Made by a program: the position numbers and the translations under genes. The notes under the pieces were generated by a model. It saw only the letters and a program-made list of their open reading frames with translations. It made no database searches and had not been told where the DNA came from. From contig NZ_AP025484.1 in assembly GCF_024347455.1 (NCBI RefSeq), forward strand, positions 1,116,001-1,180,000: 64,000 nucleotides of DNA. Reading direction: 5' to 3'. The stretch is from Vibrio echinoideorum. Lineage in GTDB: Bacteria; Pseudomonadota; Gammaproteobacteria; Enterobacterales; Vibrionaceae. Below, piece by piece: positions 54,656 through 63,181 of the stretch (position 1 is its first letter; each line of letters begins with the position of its first letter).

Positions 54656-56879
54656 TAGCGACTCCTTGCTTAGACTGTGATTGTTCTTGAGAAGCAGCAT
54701 GCTGTTGAGCTGACGGGGCTTGAATAGATGGCTGCTGAACTTGAGGTTTGTTTTCGGGCTCCAGTGATTCTTGAGGCTTTAGGGGTTCTTGCGGCGGCTC
54801 GGGTTCTAAAGGCCCGGCATAAACGACGGCACCTTCATTTAGAACCACCACTTTATCGGCAAGTTTGATTAACTCCGGATCGTGTGAGGTGTAGACCACC
54901 GTTGCCTTTCCTTTTTTCGATAGCACAAACTCACCAAAGATACGCTTGGCGTTTGGATGTGAGTCTGGCACTGGATTATCCATCAAGAACATTGGGTAAT
55001 CATAAACCAGAGCTTTTGCATCAATGAGGATCTGCGCAACGCTACCTGACAACATATCAAAAAGGCTATCCGGTTGGATGCTACTAATGGAAGTATCTAA
55101 GCCATTTGGTAGTGTGTTGAACCAGCGCTTCCCTCCAACCCTATCAATTGCAGAAATCATTCTCTGATCTTCGACTTTATGCCCGTCGTTTAGCCACTCT
55201 CGTATACTCAACGTCAATAAATCCGGATAAGCAGCTCGAATCAAACACCAATGGCGGTAAAGTTGTGGGTCATATTGAACAAGGTTAACGCCATCAAGCT
55301 CAACCATACCATTTTGAATAGGCTGTAAACCTGACAACACTTCAATCAACGTCGACTTACCACTACCAGAAGGCCCAGTAATAGCAACAACCTCTCCTGC
55401 TTCGATCTCAAAGCTCACTCCGTTCAATGCCGGGCGACTCTGCTTGGGATAGCGCAAAGTTACTTGCTCTAACTTCAAACTAGGCGCTACCGATGACAAC
55501 GGGTGATGTTGATAGCTGAATTCTCGCTCAGAAGGTTGAGAAAGGATACGGTTCACCTGTAGTTTGGATTGATTAAAGCTATGAAAGCGCATCGCACTGT
55601 TCGCCAACATTTGAGCCGGACCTGTCACTTTGGATATCAACATCATGGACGCGATAAGACCACCGGGAGTCATCACTTGTTCGAAAATCAGCCCTATCCC
55701 TAATCCCATCACCGCTAAGGTTGAACCCACACCAATAAAATAATAAATGGAGGTATATCGGCTCTGTAAAACCGATTGGTTAAAGGTCACGGTAGACGCA
55801 AGAAGATTGGCCTTTTTGAAACGTTGAATCCAATGTTGAGAAAAACCAGCACTACGAATAAAGGCAAGCTTGGATGACAGCTCATTGGTCATATTTTGAC
55901 GATTCGTACCTGCTACCGTCGATTGCATCGAACGCTTGCTACTAGAGCGTATCGATCGTTTTGCTAGCAAGTAATAAAGGATTAGAGAGATAACCGGAAC
56001 CAGCACCAACCATCCGCCTAAAACACCTATCGCAAGTACAAAAATAAGAATGAATGGCAGATCAAACAGCGCATTTCCTAATGGCCCTGATAGCACACCT
56101 GAAATACGCTCTGACAGCATCACTTGGTTTTGCTGACTAGAAGAGGCTGTTTGCTGATTTTGAGCATAGCTATTTCGAAGCAGACGCTGCACAAGAGATT
56201 GAGAGATCTCTCGGCTTACTCGATTCGAAACTGAAGCAAACACTCGGCTACGCAATGTTCTTAACCAACCCATCATCACAAACAACAGCGCCGCACCAAT
56301 GGCGATACCTTGCAACTCATGCCCTGCATCACCACCAATCACATGGTCATAAATCGACATCGTGATGAAGGGAACGGCAAGCGCAAATAAGTTGGTGATA
56401 AAACTGACCAACAGCAATTTAGGAATGATAGGGCGAAACGCATGTAACCGTTCACCAACCCAATCAGGAGACCCCTTTTCTAATGGTGGGCCTTCGATAA
56501 CGATACAAAACTGGGGGGAATTCGTAATATCGTCATTGGAGTCCGAAGCAATAAACTGTTTTGACTCGAGATGACCTAAGACCAACTCATTCTCACTCAG
56601 TACCAATAACAATAATTTGTGGTCACCGACTTCGTCTAAGTCGGCAACTAGGCGATATGGCAGTGCTAACCTATCGAACAAGGCAAACATATCGTCAATC
56701 GATTCTATGCCATTTTCATCGACCCACTGATGTGCGAACAATTGGATATTTGCGTTCACTTCCAATTGCTTCAGAACAGAAAGGCTCTCGGTTTCTAAAT
56801 GGTTCATCACCTCTTGTCGACCGCTCGTATCTGGACGGTTGCTCGTATTTGAACGGTTGTTAGCATCTAAACTATTCAT
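54648..56879 (-). CDS. type I secretion ABC half-transporter A, degraded ATPase motifs
   Basis: 743 residues: a roughly 150-residue N-terminal domain resembling the C39-like domains of T1SS ABC proteins but without a peptidase Cys/His, six membrane segments (about 150-415), and a nucleotide-binding domain (about 465-690) with a Pro/Gln-rich tail. Walker A is intact (GPSGSGKST, 502-510) and the switch His is present (TSHD, H666). The signature is LSGSV (610-614) instead of LSGGQ, Walker B is FLMDN with Asn where the catalytic Glu should be (N635), and the Q-loop Gln is missing. So ATP binding is plausible but hydrolysis doubtful. ATG at 56879 follows AGGAGG and overlaps the upstream gene by four bases. 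It would pair with the half-transporter encoded at 56876-58552. Confidence 0.88.
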   Translation of the reverse strand: MNSLDANNRSNTSNRPDTSGRQEVMNHLETESLSVLKQLEVNANIQLFAHQWVDENGIESIDDMFALFDRLALPYRLVADLDEVGDHKLLLLVLSENELVLGHLESKQFIASDSNDDITNSPQFCIVIEGPPLEKGSPDWVGERLHAFRPIIPKLLLVSFITNLFALAVPFITMSIYDHVIGGDAGHELQGIAIGAALLFVMMGWLRTLRSRVFASVSNRVSREISQSLVQRLLRNSYAQNQQTASSSQQNQVMLSERISGVLSGPLGNALFDLPFILIFVLAIGVLGGWLVLVPVISLILYYLLAKRSIRSSSKRSMQSTVAGTNRQNMTNELSSKLAFIRSAGFSQHWIQRFKKANLLASTVTFNQSVLQSRYTSIYYFIGVGSTLAVMGLGIGLIFEQVMTPGGLIASMMLISKVTGPAQMLANSAMRFHSFNQSKLQVNRILSQPSEREFSYQHHPLSSVAPSLKLEQVTLRYPKQSRPALNGVSFEIEAGEVVAITGPSGSGKSTLIEVLSGLQPIQNGMVELDGVNLVQYDPQLYRHWCLIRAAYPDLLTLSIREWLNDGHKVEDQRMISAIDRVGGKRWFNTLPNGLDTSISSIQPDSLFDMLSGSVAQILIDAKALVYDYPMFLMDNPVPDSHPNAKRIFGEFVLSKKGKATVVYTSHDPELIKLADKVVVLNEGAVVYAGPLEPEPPQEPLKPQESLEPENKPQVQQPSIQAPSAQQHAASQEQSQSKQGVANG

Positions 56880-58552
56880 ACTACGGCCTCCTGATTATTC
56901 TCACTGTCTACCGTAATGGCTCGACTTTCCACTGTAATGATTCGGTTAGCTAACTCGCGAAGTTGCGAATAGTAACTGACCATCAGTATGGTTCGCCCTG
57001 CCGATAATTCTTGCTCCAAGACCTTGACTAGGTTCCCGAGAGCATCTAAATCTAACGAAGAGTCAGGCCTCTCTAGCATAATGACGGGCTTGTCACTTGC
57101 TAGCTGAGTCGCGATATTGAGCATTTTCACATTTCCCATACTCAATAAAGAAGCACTCGTATGGCCAATTTGAGTTTCTAACCCATCAGGTAAACGAGTA
57201 ATTTCTTTGGTTAAACCAAGCCGTTTTGCATAGTCATTGGCACGTTGTGTCCTCTCAGGGTCAAAGCCACACAAGTTGTCGAGTATAGTGCCCGACACCA
57301 ATTGTCCTTTAACGCCACAATAGGCTGCAATGTTGGTTACGGATGCAATTGAAACGGATTCCCCGTTAATGAAGCACTCACCTGCGGTCAAATCATCAAT
57401 CCCTGCAATCGATGACAGTAGATGGCTGTTGATATGACGGTCTTCACTTTCCAAAAGAACCAGCTCGCCTTTATTCAACATCAAGTCCACTTGTCCTAGT
57501 GCACCGTACCTTTCAACCGTTGCTTGTTTAATCTCCAAAGTTTCAAAATCGGTAAGCGTTGCTTGAAGTTGATCAGGAGTGGTATGGATAGAAATCGATG
57601 GCTTGGAAACAAGATGTTCAGTAACCGACTGATCACTCAACTTTTCTATTGCTTGATTAGCACTGTGTATTGAATTGAGCTTAATTCGAACTCCAACCAG
57701 AGCGCTTAACGGCGCAACAGCTCTGCCCGATAAGATAGAACATGCTGCCAACCCACCTGTGGTCAACTGACCATCCAACACCCACAAGCTACCCGTAATC
57801 ACCAGTAAAACTGAAGTCGCTAAGGCAGCAAGCTGAATACATTCTTGTGCGAATGCATTCTGTTCTTCTTCTCTTGCTTTGGATTGAGAACGAACATTGT
57901 TGAGGAACTTAAACTGATTAAAAATTCGAGATTCGATCGCCTGTCGTTTGATTCCTTGAACTGTTTGGCTCAATAGAATCAAGAATGCTTTTCGCTCCTG
58001 CTCATCTTGAGACGCTTCTTCACTCAAGCTTTTAACGCGAATAGAAGATAACCAAACAATACCGAGTGTAATTAGCCAAACTACCAAAGGTATCGCCACC
58101 AGCTCACCGCCGATGTAAGCCACCAAACCTAAAAAGATCAATGCAAAAGGTAGATCAATAAAACCAGCGATAATCCCACCTGAATACCAGTCTTTGACTT
58201 TTGATACGGAGCCGAGCCCCTCTTCTACACCACCAATACCCAGATGGCGAATATGGTTTGATGAAGCGGTCGTTACCCTTTCAACCAAGGTTTGATACGT
58301 CGCTTTTTCTGTATTACTGGCAGCAGCAGAAAGAAGCCAAGTTCGTACAAACCTAATGAGTGCTTCCATTGCAACAGCCAGAGTCGCACCCGCTAAAAGT
58401 AGAGTCGCGGTTCCGTAACTTTGGTTAGGTAAAATACGGTCATAGATTTGAAGTACCGTTAGAGGAACGGCGAGAGAGAGTAAATTGATGAGCAAAGAAG
58501 GCAGTAGAACTTTTCCTACTACCCCTTTGTTTTTTACTGAACTGATGGGCAT
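56876..58552 (-). CDS. type I secretion ABC half-transporter B, catalytically dead NBD
   Basis: 558 residues with an ABC-exporter fold: six membrane segments (about 12-290, starting VLLPSLLINLLSLAVPLTVL) and a C-terminal NBD (about 335-545). All ATPase motifs are degraded: Walker A is replaced by LESEDRHINSHL (367-378, no Lys), the signature is LSMGN (470-474), Walker B reads IMLERP (491-496; Asp to Glu, catalytic Glu to Arg), the Q-loop Gln is lost and the switch His is Tyr (VSYYS, 525-529). The protein is full-length with an open frame and tight coupling, so the changes look selected. It probably forms a heterodimer with half-transporter A. Start ATG at 58552 follows AAGGA. First gene of the operon. 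Confidence 0.85.
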   Translation of the reverse strand: MPISSVKNKGVVGKVLLPSLLINLLSLAVPLTVLQIYDRILPNQSYGTATLLLAGATLAVAMEALIRFVRTWLLSAAASNTEKATYQTLVERVTTASSNHIRHLGIGGVEEGLGSVSKVKDWYSGGIIAGFIDLPFALIFLGLVAYIGGELVAIPLVVWLITLGIVWLSSIRVKSLSEEASQDEQERKAFLILLSQTVQGIKRQAIESRIFNQFKFLNNVRSQSKAREEEQNAFAQECIQLAALATSVLLVITGSLWVLDGQLTTGGLAACSILSGRAVAPLSALVGVRIKLNSIHSANQAIEKLSDQSVTEHLVSKPSISIHTTPDQLQATLTDFETLEIKQATVERYGALGQVDLMLNKGELVLLESEDRHINSHLLSSIAGIDDLTAGECFINGESVSIASVTNIAAYCGVKGQLVSGTILDNLCGFDPERTQRANDYAKRLGLTKEITRLPDGLETQIGHTSASLLSMGNVKMLNIATQLASDKPVIMLERPDSSLDLDALGNLVKVLEQELSAGRTILMVSYYSQLRELANRIITVESRAITVDSENNQEAVV

Positions 58553-58691
58553 ACACAATCCTTATCCATGCTTATGAAATAAGATTGGTACACCATGTTG
58601 GGTATTGCAAGGTAAAGGACTGATTTACCGTGTTTTTCAATATAACTATGACGCAGATCTTCCTACACAAATCTTCCGTTCTATTCGTGCT

Positions 58692-59327
58692 CTACAATCT
58701 GTTGTCATAATCCTCAATCGCCTGCTTTAACTTTGAAAAATCCGAATCACACAAGTGCTTTCTTAATGACTCAAACTTCTCTTCGGGCCAGTCGTATATT
58801 TTCATCGAAATCAGTTCTTCGATAACGGACTTGTCGAAACGGTACTTAACGACTTTCGCAGGAGAACCACCAACAATACTGTAAGGTTCGACGTCTTTAG
58901 TGACAACGCTGTTCGCCGCTATAACGGCTCCCTCCCCGATCGTTACTCCGGGCATTATCATGGCTCGCATACCAAGCCAAACACCATCTTCAATATGGGT
59001 ATCGCCTTTGCCGATATAGGCGTCTTCAATCACATCCATAAATGGATACAGTGAAAACCAGTCGACTCTGTGGGTATGGTTACCGCCCATGAGAATGACC
59101 ACTTCTGCCCCGATACAAACATAGTCACCGATATAGAGTTCATCAATCTCCCAACGAGGCTCCCACTGGCGACTGACTTCATCACCATGAAGATAGCGGA
59201 CGACAGATTGCTCGAACCCATTATCCCAGCAATCACTGTAATAGCTGTGTTGACCCTTGATGTGTATATTCGAGTTGGTTACTACTTCGTGCAGCAATTC
59301 GAATTTAGACCAATGCTTCTTTTGCAT
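58692..59327 (-). CDS. CatB-related O-acetyltransferase (xenobiotic acetyltransferase type)
   Basis: 211 residues of the hexapeptide XAT family (CatB/Vat/VirA-type). The left-handed beta-helix core reads DYVCIGAEVVILMGGNHTHR, where the final His is the catalytic position, then IGKGDTHIEDGVWLGMRAMI, MPGVTIGEGAVIAANSVVTK and VGGSPAKVVKYRF. Known members acetylate chloramphenicol, streptogramins or sugars; many chromosomal members in vibrios have unknown substrates. ATG at 59327 follows AGAGGT. It is separated from the ABC operon by about 140 bases, so a functional link to it is not shown. Confidence 0.85.
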   Translation of the reverse strand: MQKKHWSKFELLHEVVTNSNIHIKGQHSYYSDCWDNGFEQSVVRYLHGDEVSRQWEPRWEIDELYIGDYVCIGAEVVILMGGNHTHRVDWFSLYPFMDVIEDAYIGKGDTHIEDGVWLGMRAMIMPGVTIGEGAVIAANSVVTKDVEPYSIVGGSPAKVVKYRFDKSVIEELISMKIYDWPEEKFESLRKHLCDSDFSKLKQAIEDYDNRL

Positions 59328-59754
59328 TTTTACCTCTGAATAATCTTTATTAGTTAAATATCAATATATTCGACAATACAGATCTAACGCGTACAACTTA
59401 GCTGATGCAGCAGCACTTGGTGCTCGGATACATCAATAGTGTAGTCACAGTTAAAATAATCGTAATGTCGCTGAAACTAAAAAGGCGTCAGTGGATTCGA
59501 GGTTGCTTTAAGAGAGGGAGTAATTTCACGATATGCTCGGTTTGTTTACGATAACTTGTTTAAAATGGCTTGTTTACACTAGCTTAGTTAGAAAGCTCAT
59601 TGATGTATTGTATCCGTTTATACGGGTCAATTTGACAGAGGAATGTGATTAATAAGGTTTCATATATCGCTTTGTGGAATATAACGACAAGCCCGAGCCT
59701 GTGATTTACACAAGACTCAGACTGTGATTCGAGATTGAAATTTGGACTCTGCTA
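59328..59754. other. 427-base intergenic region without genes
   Basis: Upstream of the CatB-type gene and downstream of the OYE gene. No convincing reading frame or terminator stem was found. AT-rich. Confidence 0.45.
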
Positions 59755-60867
59755 CTACATGCGAGCAAGTTGTACTTTTCTGTCTTTATTCACCACGCAG
59801 AAGTTACCGCGCTTGGTACGACACTTAGAGCATCGTTCACATTCTACAGGGCTTCTATCCCCCTCCTTCCAACGCTTAACTAAGTGGGGTTCAGAAAGCA
59901 GAGGCCTTGAAAGCGCGAAGTATTCGATGCCCGTGTTGTTTGCAATCGCTTCGATAGCATCAAAATCCGTTAAGCCGCCAACGGTGATCACTGGAATGTC
60001 GACGTCTTGGCTGATCGCGTGACCATATTCGTGGAAGTAACCTTCCGCTTGAATGGTAAAACCATCGTGCGACTCGCCAATCATAGTATCTGCTTTACCA
60101 TGAATATTACCTGACACGACAATGCCATCCACACCAATTTCTTCAAGCTTCTTGCACACCAAGCGAGTTTCATCAAACGTCACTCCGCCCTCGAAAAACT
60201 CAGAAGCTGTAAGCTTAACTAAGATTGGGAAATCATCGCCAACTAGCTTACGAGTCGCGGTATAGATCTCTAGCAAGAATCTCATTCGGTTTTCTAGGCT
60301 ACCGCCGTATTCATCTTCACGTTGGTTGTAATAAAGGCTTAAGAACTGGTTAATCAGGTAAGTGTGAGCGGCATGAATTTCAACGCCATCAAAGCCTGAT
60401 TTTTGTGCTCTTAATGACGCTTTAGCAAACGCATCAACGATGTAATCAATTTCCTCTTTGGTCATTGCTTTACCTAGTGTCTGCGTCCCTTTTTCAGGAA
60501 CGTCACTTGGTGCATAGATCACTCGCTCGCCAAGGTCATGCGTGGTTTTGGTGCCACCGTAAGCCAATTGCATCACGATTTTAGAGTCGTTGTCGTGAAC
60601 CAGTTGAGTCAGCTTTTTGTATTCCTCGATAAACGAGTCGTTATACATGCCCATCATGCCCGCATTCGGCTTTTCTTCTTCAACGATGTTCGCGTAACCC
60701 GTGACGATCAAGCCAACCTCACCTTGAGCCAACTCTTCATAGATAGCGTAAAGTTTATCTGTCATATGGCCATCTTCTGTCGCCATATTTTCCCACGTCG
60801 CACTTCTCATGAAGCGGTTCTTTAGTGTCATCTTGCCAATGTGGGTTTCTGTAAACAAAGTACTCAA
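59755..60867 (-). CDS. NADH:flavin oxidoreductase, Old Yellow Enzyme family
   Basis: 370-residue FMN-dependent TIM-barrel enzyme: KNRFMRSATWENMATEDGHM at the N-terminus, LIVTGYANIVEEEKPNAGMM, the substrate-binding pair in GVEIHAAHTYLINQFLS (His-x-x-His in place of His-Asn), YNQREDEYGGSLENRMRFLL and PVITVGGLTDFDAIEAI. OYE enzymes reduce activated C=C bonds with NAD(P)H; the natural substrate is unknown. The C-terminal tail has four close Cys (CERCSKCRTKRGNFC), an unusual metal-site-like cluster for a single-domain OYE. The start is TTG at 60867, six bases after AGGA. Single gene, cytosolic. Confidence 0.85.
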   Translation of the reverse strand: MSTLFTETHIGKMTLKNRFMRSATWENMATEDGHMTDKLYAIYEELAQGEVGLIVTGYANIVEEEKPNAGMMGMYNDSFIEEYKKLTQLVHDNDSKIVMQLAYGGTKTTHDLGERVIYAPSDVPEKGTQTLGKAMTKEEIDYIVDAFAKASLRAQKSGFDGVEIHAAHTYLINQFLSLYYNQREDEYGGSLENRMRFLLEIYTATRKLVGDDFPILVKLTASEFFEGGVTFDETRLVCKKLEEIGVDGIVVSGNIHGKADTMIGESHDGFTIQAEGYFHEYGHAISQDVDIPVITVGGLTDFDAIEAIANNTGIEYFALSRPLLSEPHLVKRWKEGDRSPVECERCSKCRTKRGNFCVVNKDRKVQLARM

Positions 60868-61049
60868 ATCTAATCCTCATAAAAATCGTGCAAGCGACCC
60901 ATCTAGCATGGGCACTGATTGACGCGGATAGTACAGAGAATATGGCAGGTAAAACTTAATCTAGATTAAGAGAGCGGCACTCTCACATAAGAAATAAACA
61001 ACGATTACCCAAAAAGAGAGGAAATAGAGAGACAATTCAGGACAGAAAA

Positions 61050-61080
61050 CAAAAAGCCGTTCAGTCTCACTAAACGGCTT
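61050..61080 (-). terminator. terminator of the NAD(P)-binding protein gene
   Basis: AAGCCGTT (61054-61061) pairs with AACGGCTT (61073-61080). On the minus strand the stem is followed by TTTGTTTTCTG, a good U-run; distance to the gene's stop at 61131 is about 50 bases. Confidence 0.75.
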
Positions 61081-61130
61081 TACTCGTTTATAACTAGGTG
61101 GGGATGTTTCAGGACAACGCTATAAAGGCA

Positions 61131-61766
61131 TTACCCATATTTAGCCGTCGGATCGACACACTGATACACCTGTCCGATACTCGCTTCGTTCGCCAATAAA
61201 GTTTCGATAAGACGTGCGACCTCTTGTCTGTAAATCACACCATGTACTTCCACTTGTTGGGAAAGTTCACCGTTACCCGTCACCTCACCATCTAGCAAGC
61301 CGCCAGGGCGTAAAATAGTGTAATCCAGAGAGCTCGATGTTAACCAAGCTTCAGCCAAAGATTTTTCACGAACCGCTGAACCAAACCCTTTTCTAGAGCG
61401 CTCTGATAGGTACTGCCATGAATCACCACAACCTAATGAAGTAACAAGCACGAACCGCGCAATATCATTATTTTCCAAAGCATCAATTACATGTCGGTGC
61501 CCAATGTAATCAACCGGAACGTCAGCTCTGAAGCTACCCATACTCGAAACCACCAGCGCCGATTTAGGCAACTCTGCAACCGTTTTTTCTACCTGCTGTT
61601 TATCGGTAGCATCACAACGAAGTGTTGTTACACCGAGGATCGCCAAGCGTGGGTTCTTTTCTGGGTTTCTAGCAATCGCAATCACTTCAAAACCTTGCTG
61701 ATGAAAGTGCTCGACCATTGCAGCACCCAAACCACTGCCCGCTCCCCATACAACGACTGTCTTCAT
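61131..61766 (-). CDS. NAD(P)-binding protein, atypical SDR family
   Basis: 211-residue Rossmann-fold protein: VVVWGAGSGLGAAMVEHFHQ (G-x-G-x-x-G), the second strand EVIAIARNP ending in Arg typical for NADP preference, VTTLRCDATDKQQVEKTVAE, RFVLVTSLGCGDSWQYLSER, and the strand LDYTILRPGGLLDGEVTGNG as in NmrA/atypical SDR proteins and biliverdin-reductase-like members. No Tyr-x-x-x-Lys catalytic pair is evident, so it may be a regulator or a reductase with other chemistry. ATG follows GAGGTAGTT. Confidence 0.82.
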   Translation of the reverse strand: MKTVVVWGAGSGLGAAMVEHFHQQGFEVIAIARNPEKNPRLAILGVTTLRCDATDKQQVEKTVAELPKSALVVSSMGSFRADVPVDYIGHRHVIDALENNDIARFVLVTSLGCGDSWQYLSERSRKGFGSAVREKSLAEAWLTSSSLDYTILRPGGLLDGEVTGNGELSQQVEVHGVIYRQEVARLIETLLANEASIGQVYQCVDPTAKYG

Positions 61767-62094
61767 AACTACCTCATAAAATCATGTTCTTAGTGATATT
61801 AACTGGGCAAGCTAAACGATTCTTTTATTAAGATCAATAAATGATAATAAGTCTCAATATTATTTTAAGTTGAGAGAACCGAACACAAACCACAAAACAA
61901 AGAAGAAGAAAGCCTGAATTCAAAACAAGAGGTAACACACTTTAACCACTCTTCATCAAAGCAAAGCACACATACAAACCCATCGATCTCTCCTAATAAA
62001 TTGAAAACCAAACTGAAACGCTCGACTTATCCTGTTCGGGTAACAGCAACTATAGGTGTAATTTGTTGTTGACTCGTGTATCTAGACATAAGCC
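61767..62094. other. 328-base region between minus-strand genes
   Basis: Holds the promoter of the NAD(P)-binding gene and the 3' end region of pldA. It contains the Fur-like site at 61837-61855. No reading frame found and no strong terminator for pldA; AACAGCAA (62044-62051) and TTGTTGTT (62065-62072) could form a weak stem. Confidence 0.45.
61837..61855. promoter_or_regulatory. weak Fur-box-like sequence upstream of the NAD(P)-binding gene
   Basis: ATAAATGATAATAAGTCTC agrees with 13 of 19 positions of the Fur consensus. Its core AAATGATAATAA plus TCTCAA is the same as in the stronger site at 20673-20691. It lies about 70 bases upstream of the ATG at 61766. Confidence 0.3.
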
Positions 62095-63177
62095 TTACAA
62101 AGCGTTTGTTAGCAAAATACCGACGCCAATTCGTTCGCTGTTATAGTCATAATCGATCAAGCTCTCCCCATAACCTTTGTAGTACTGAACATAGCCGTTA
62201 AGTCGGCCATAGAGCGGAAAACTCAATGAGGTTTGGACACCTCCATAACCCGTTTGGAAGTTATAACGTCCGACTGCCGACACTTCAAAATCATCCCACT
62301 TATAAGCACCCGACAACTCGTAATGCCCTAGATAATCTTGGATGTCGGGGTTGTCGTCACTGCTGCTCGACTCAGGTATGCGATACCAAGGCTGAAAGTA
62401 CACCGCGAAGTCATCTTCCATATAGCCCAATCCAGCATAAACGCGGTTCCAACTGCGACTTAGTTCGGCAGTTCGACCATTCGATTCATGTTCAAGCCCT
62501 AAACGAGAAAACCACACGCCGTCAGCCGATTCTATGTTCAAAGGTGTCTCATAGAACACTTCAGGGCGATAGTTTGTCTCTCTAAACGGTGCCGAGATAT
62601 CTGAAGAATACGCCTGCCAAAAAGACTTCAGCGTGAAACCAAAATAGATTTTATCCTCTTGATTGAACACACCATCGTCGACCACGGGGATCTTCAAACT
62701 TATTTGCAGCTTTATCTCTTCGTCACTAAGATCATCCGCTTTACCGCCGAATCGCTCATCGCCATAAGGTTGTGTATTTACGTTTGTCATATGAGTGACT
62801 GGCAAAATATAGTTCAAGCGGTAAGGCGTAATCACAAATGGGTTGTCTTCCGTCGTGTATTCCAATTTCAAGCGCGAAATTTTTTGTTCAGGTGACAGTT
62901 CAGTAGTTCGAACTTTTGTGCTGTTCTCACTTTCCTTAGTCTTTGCCTTAGTTTCACCTTCTGAATCAGCGACTGCGTAACTACACTGTTGCTTGAGCCA
63001 CTCAACACTTTGCTGGTTTTTCGCGCTCGCTAGTGAATTCAGAATACATTGTTCGTAGCTGCTCTCACTCGTAAATGCAGACGCGCTTAAACCGCTGCCA
63101 AGCATTAACAGAGCAAGCTGACGGTAGATTTTATGACTACCGCTTTTATTGATGATCGCTTCATTGTCGCCGTACAC
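62095..63177 (-). CDS. pldA: outer-membrane phospholipase A (OMPLA)
   Basis: 360 residues. Signal peptide (MLGSGLSASAFTSES region), an unusual N-terminal extension of about 100 residues with two Cys-containing helices (CILNSLASAKNQQSVEWLKQ), then a 12-strand barrel. The OMPLA catalytic His and Ser lie in LEHESNGRTAELSRSWNRVY (H-x-S...N), as in E. coli PldA. It hydrolyses phospholipids in the outer leaflet as a dimer with Ca2+. The last residues (GVGILLTNAL) lack the usual C-terminal Phe, ending in Leu. Start GTG at 63177, four bases after the stop of the upstream lipoprotein gene, with AAGG upstream; the two are co-transcribed. Confidence 0.92.
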   Translation of the reverse strand: MYGDNEAIINKSGSHKIYRQLALLMLGSGLSASAFTSESSYEQCILNSLASAKNQQSVEWLKQQCSYAVADSEGETKAKTKESENSTKVRTTELSPEQKISRLKLEYTTEDNPFVITPYRLNYILPVTHMTNVNTQPYGDERFGGKADDLSDEEIKLQISLKIPVVDDGVFNQEDKIYFGFTLKSFWQAYSSDISAPFRETNYRPEVFYETPLNIESADGVWFSRLGLEHESNGRTAELSRSWNRVYAGLGYMEDDFAVYFQPWYRIPESSSSDDNPDIQDYLGHYELSGAYKWDDFEVSAVGRYNFQTGYGGVQTSLSFPLYGRLNGYVQYYKGYGESLIDYDYNSERIGVGILLTNAL

Positions 63178-63181
63178 GAGC

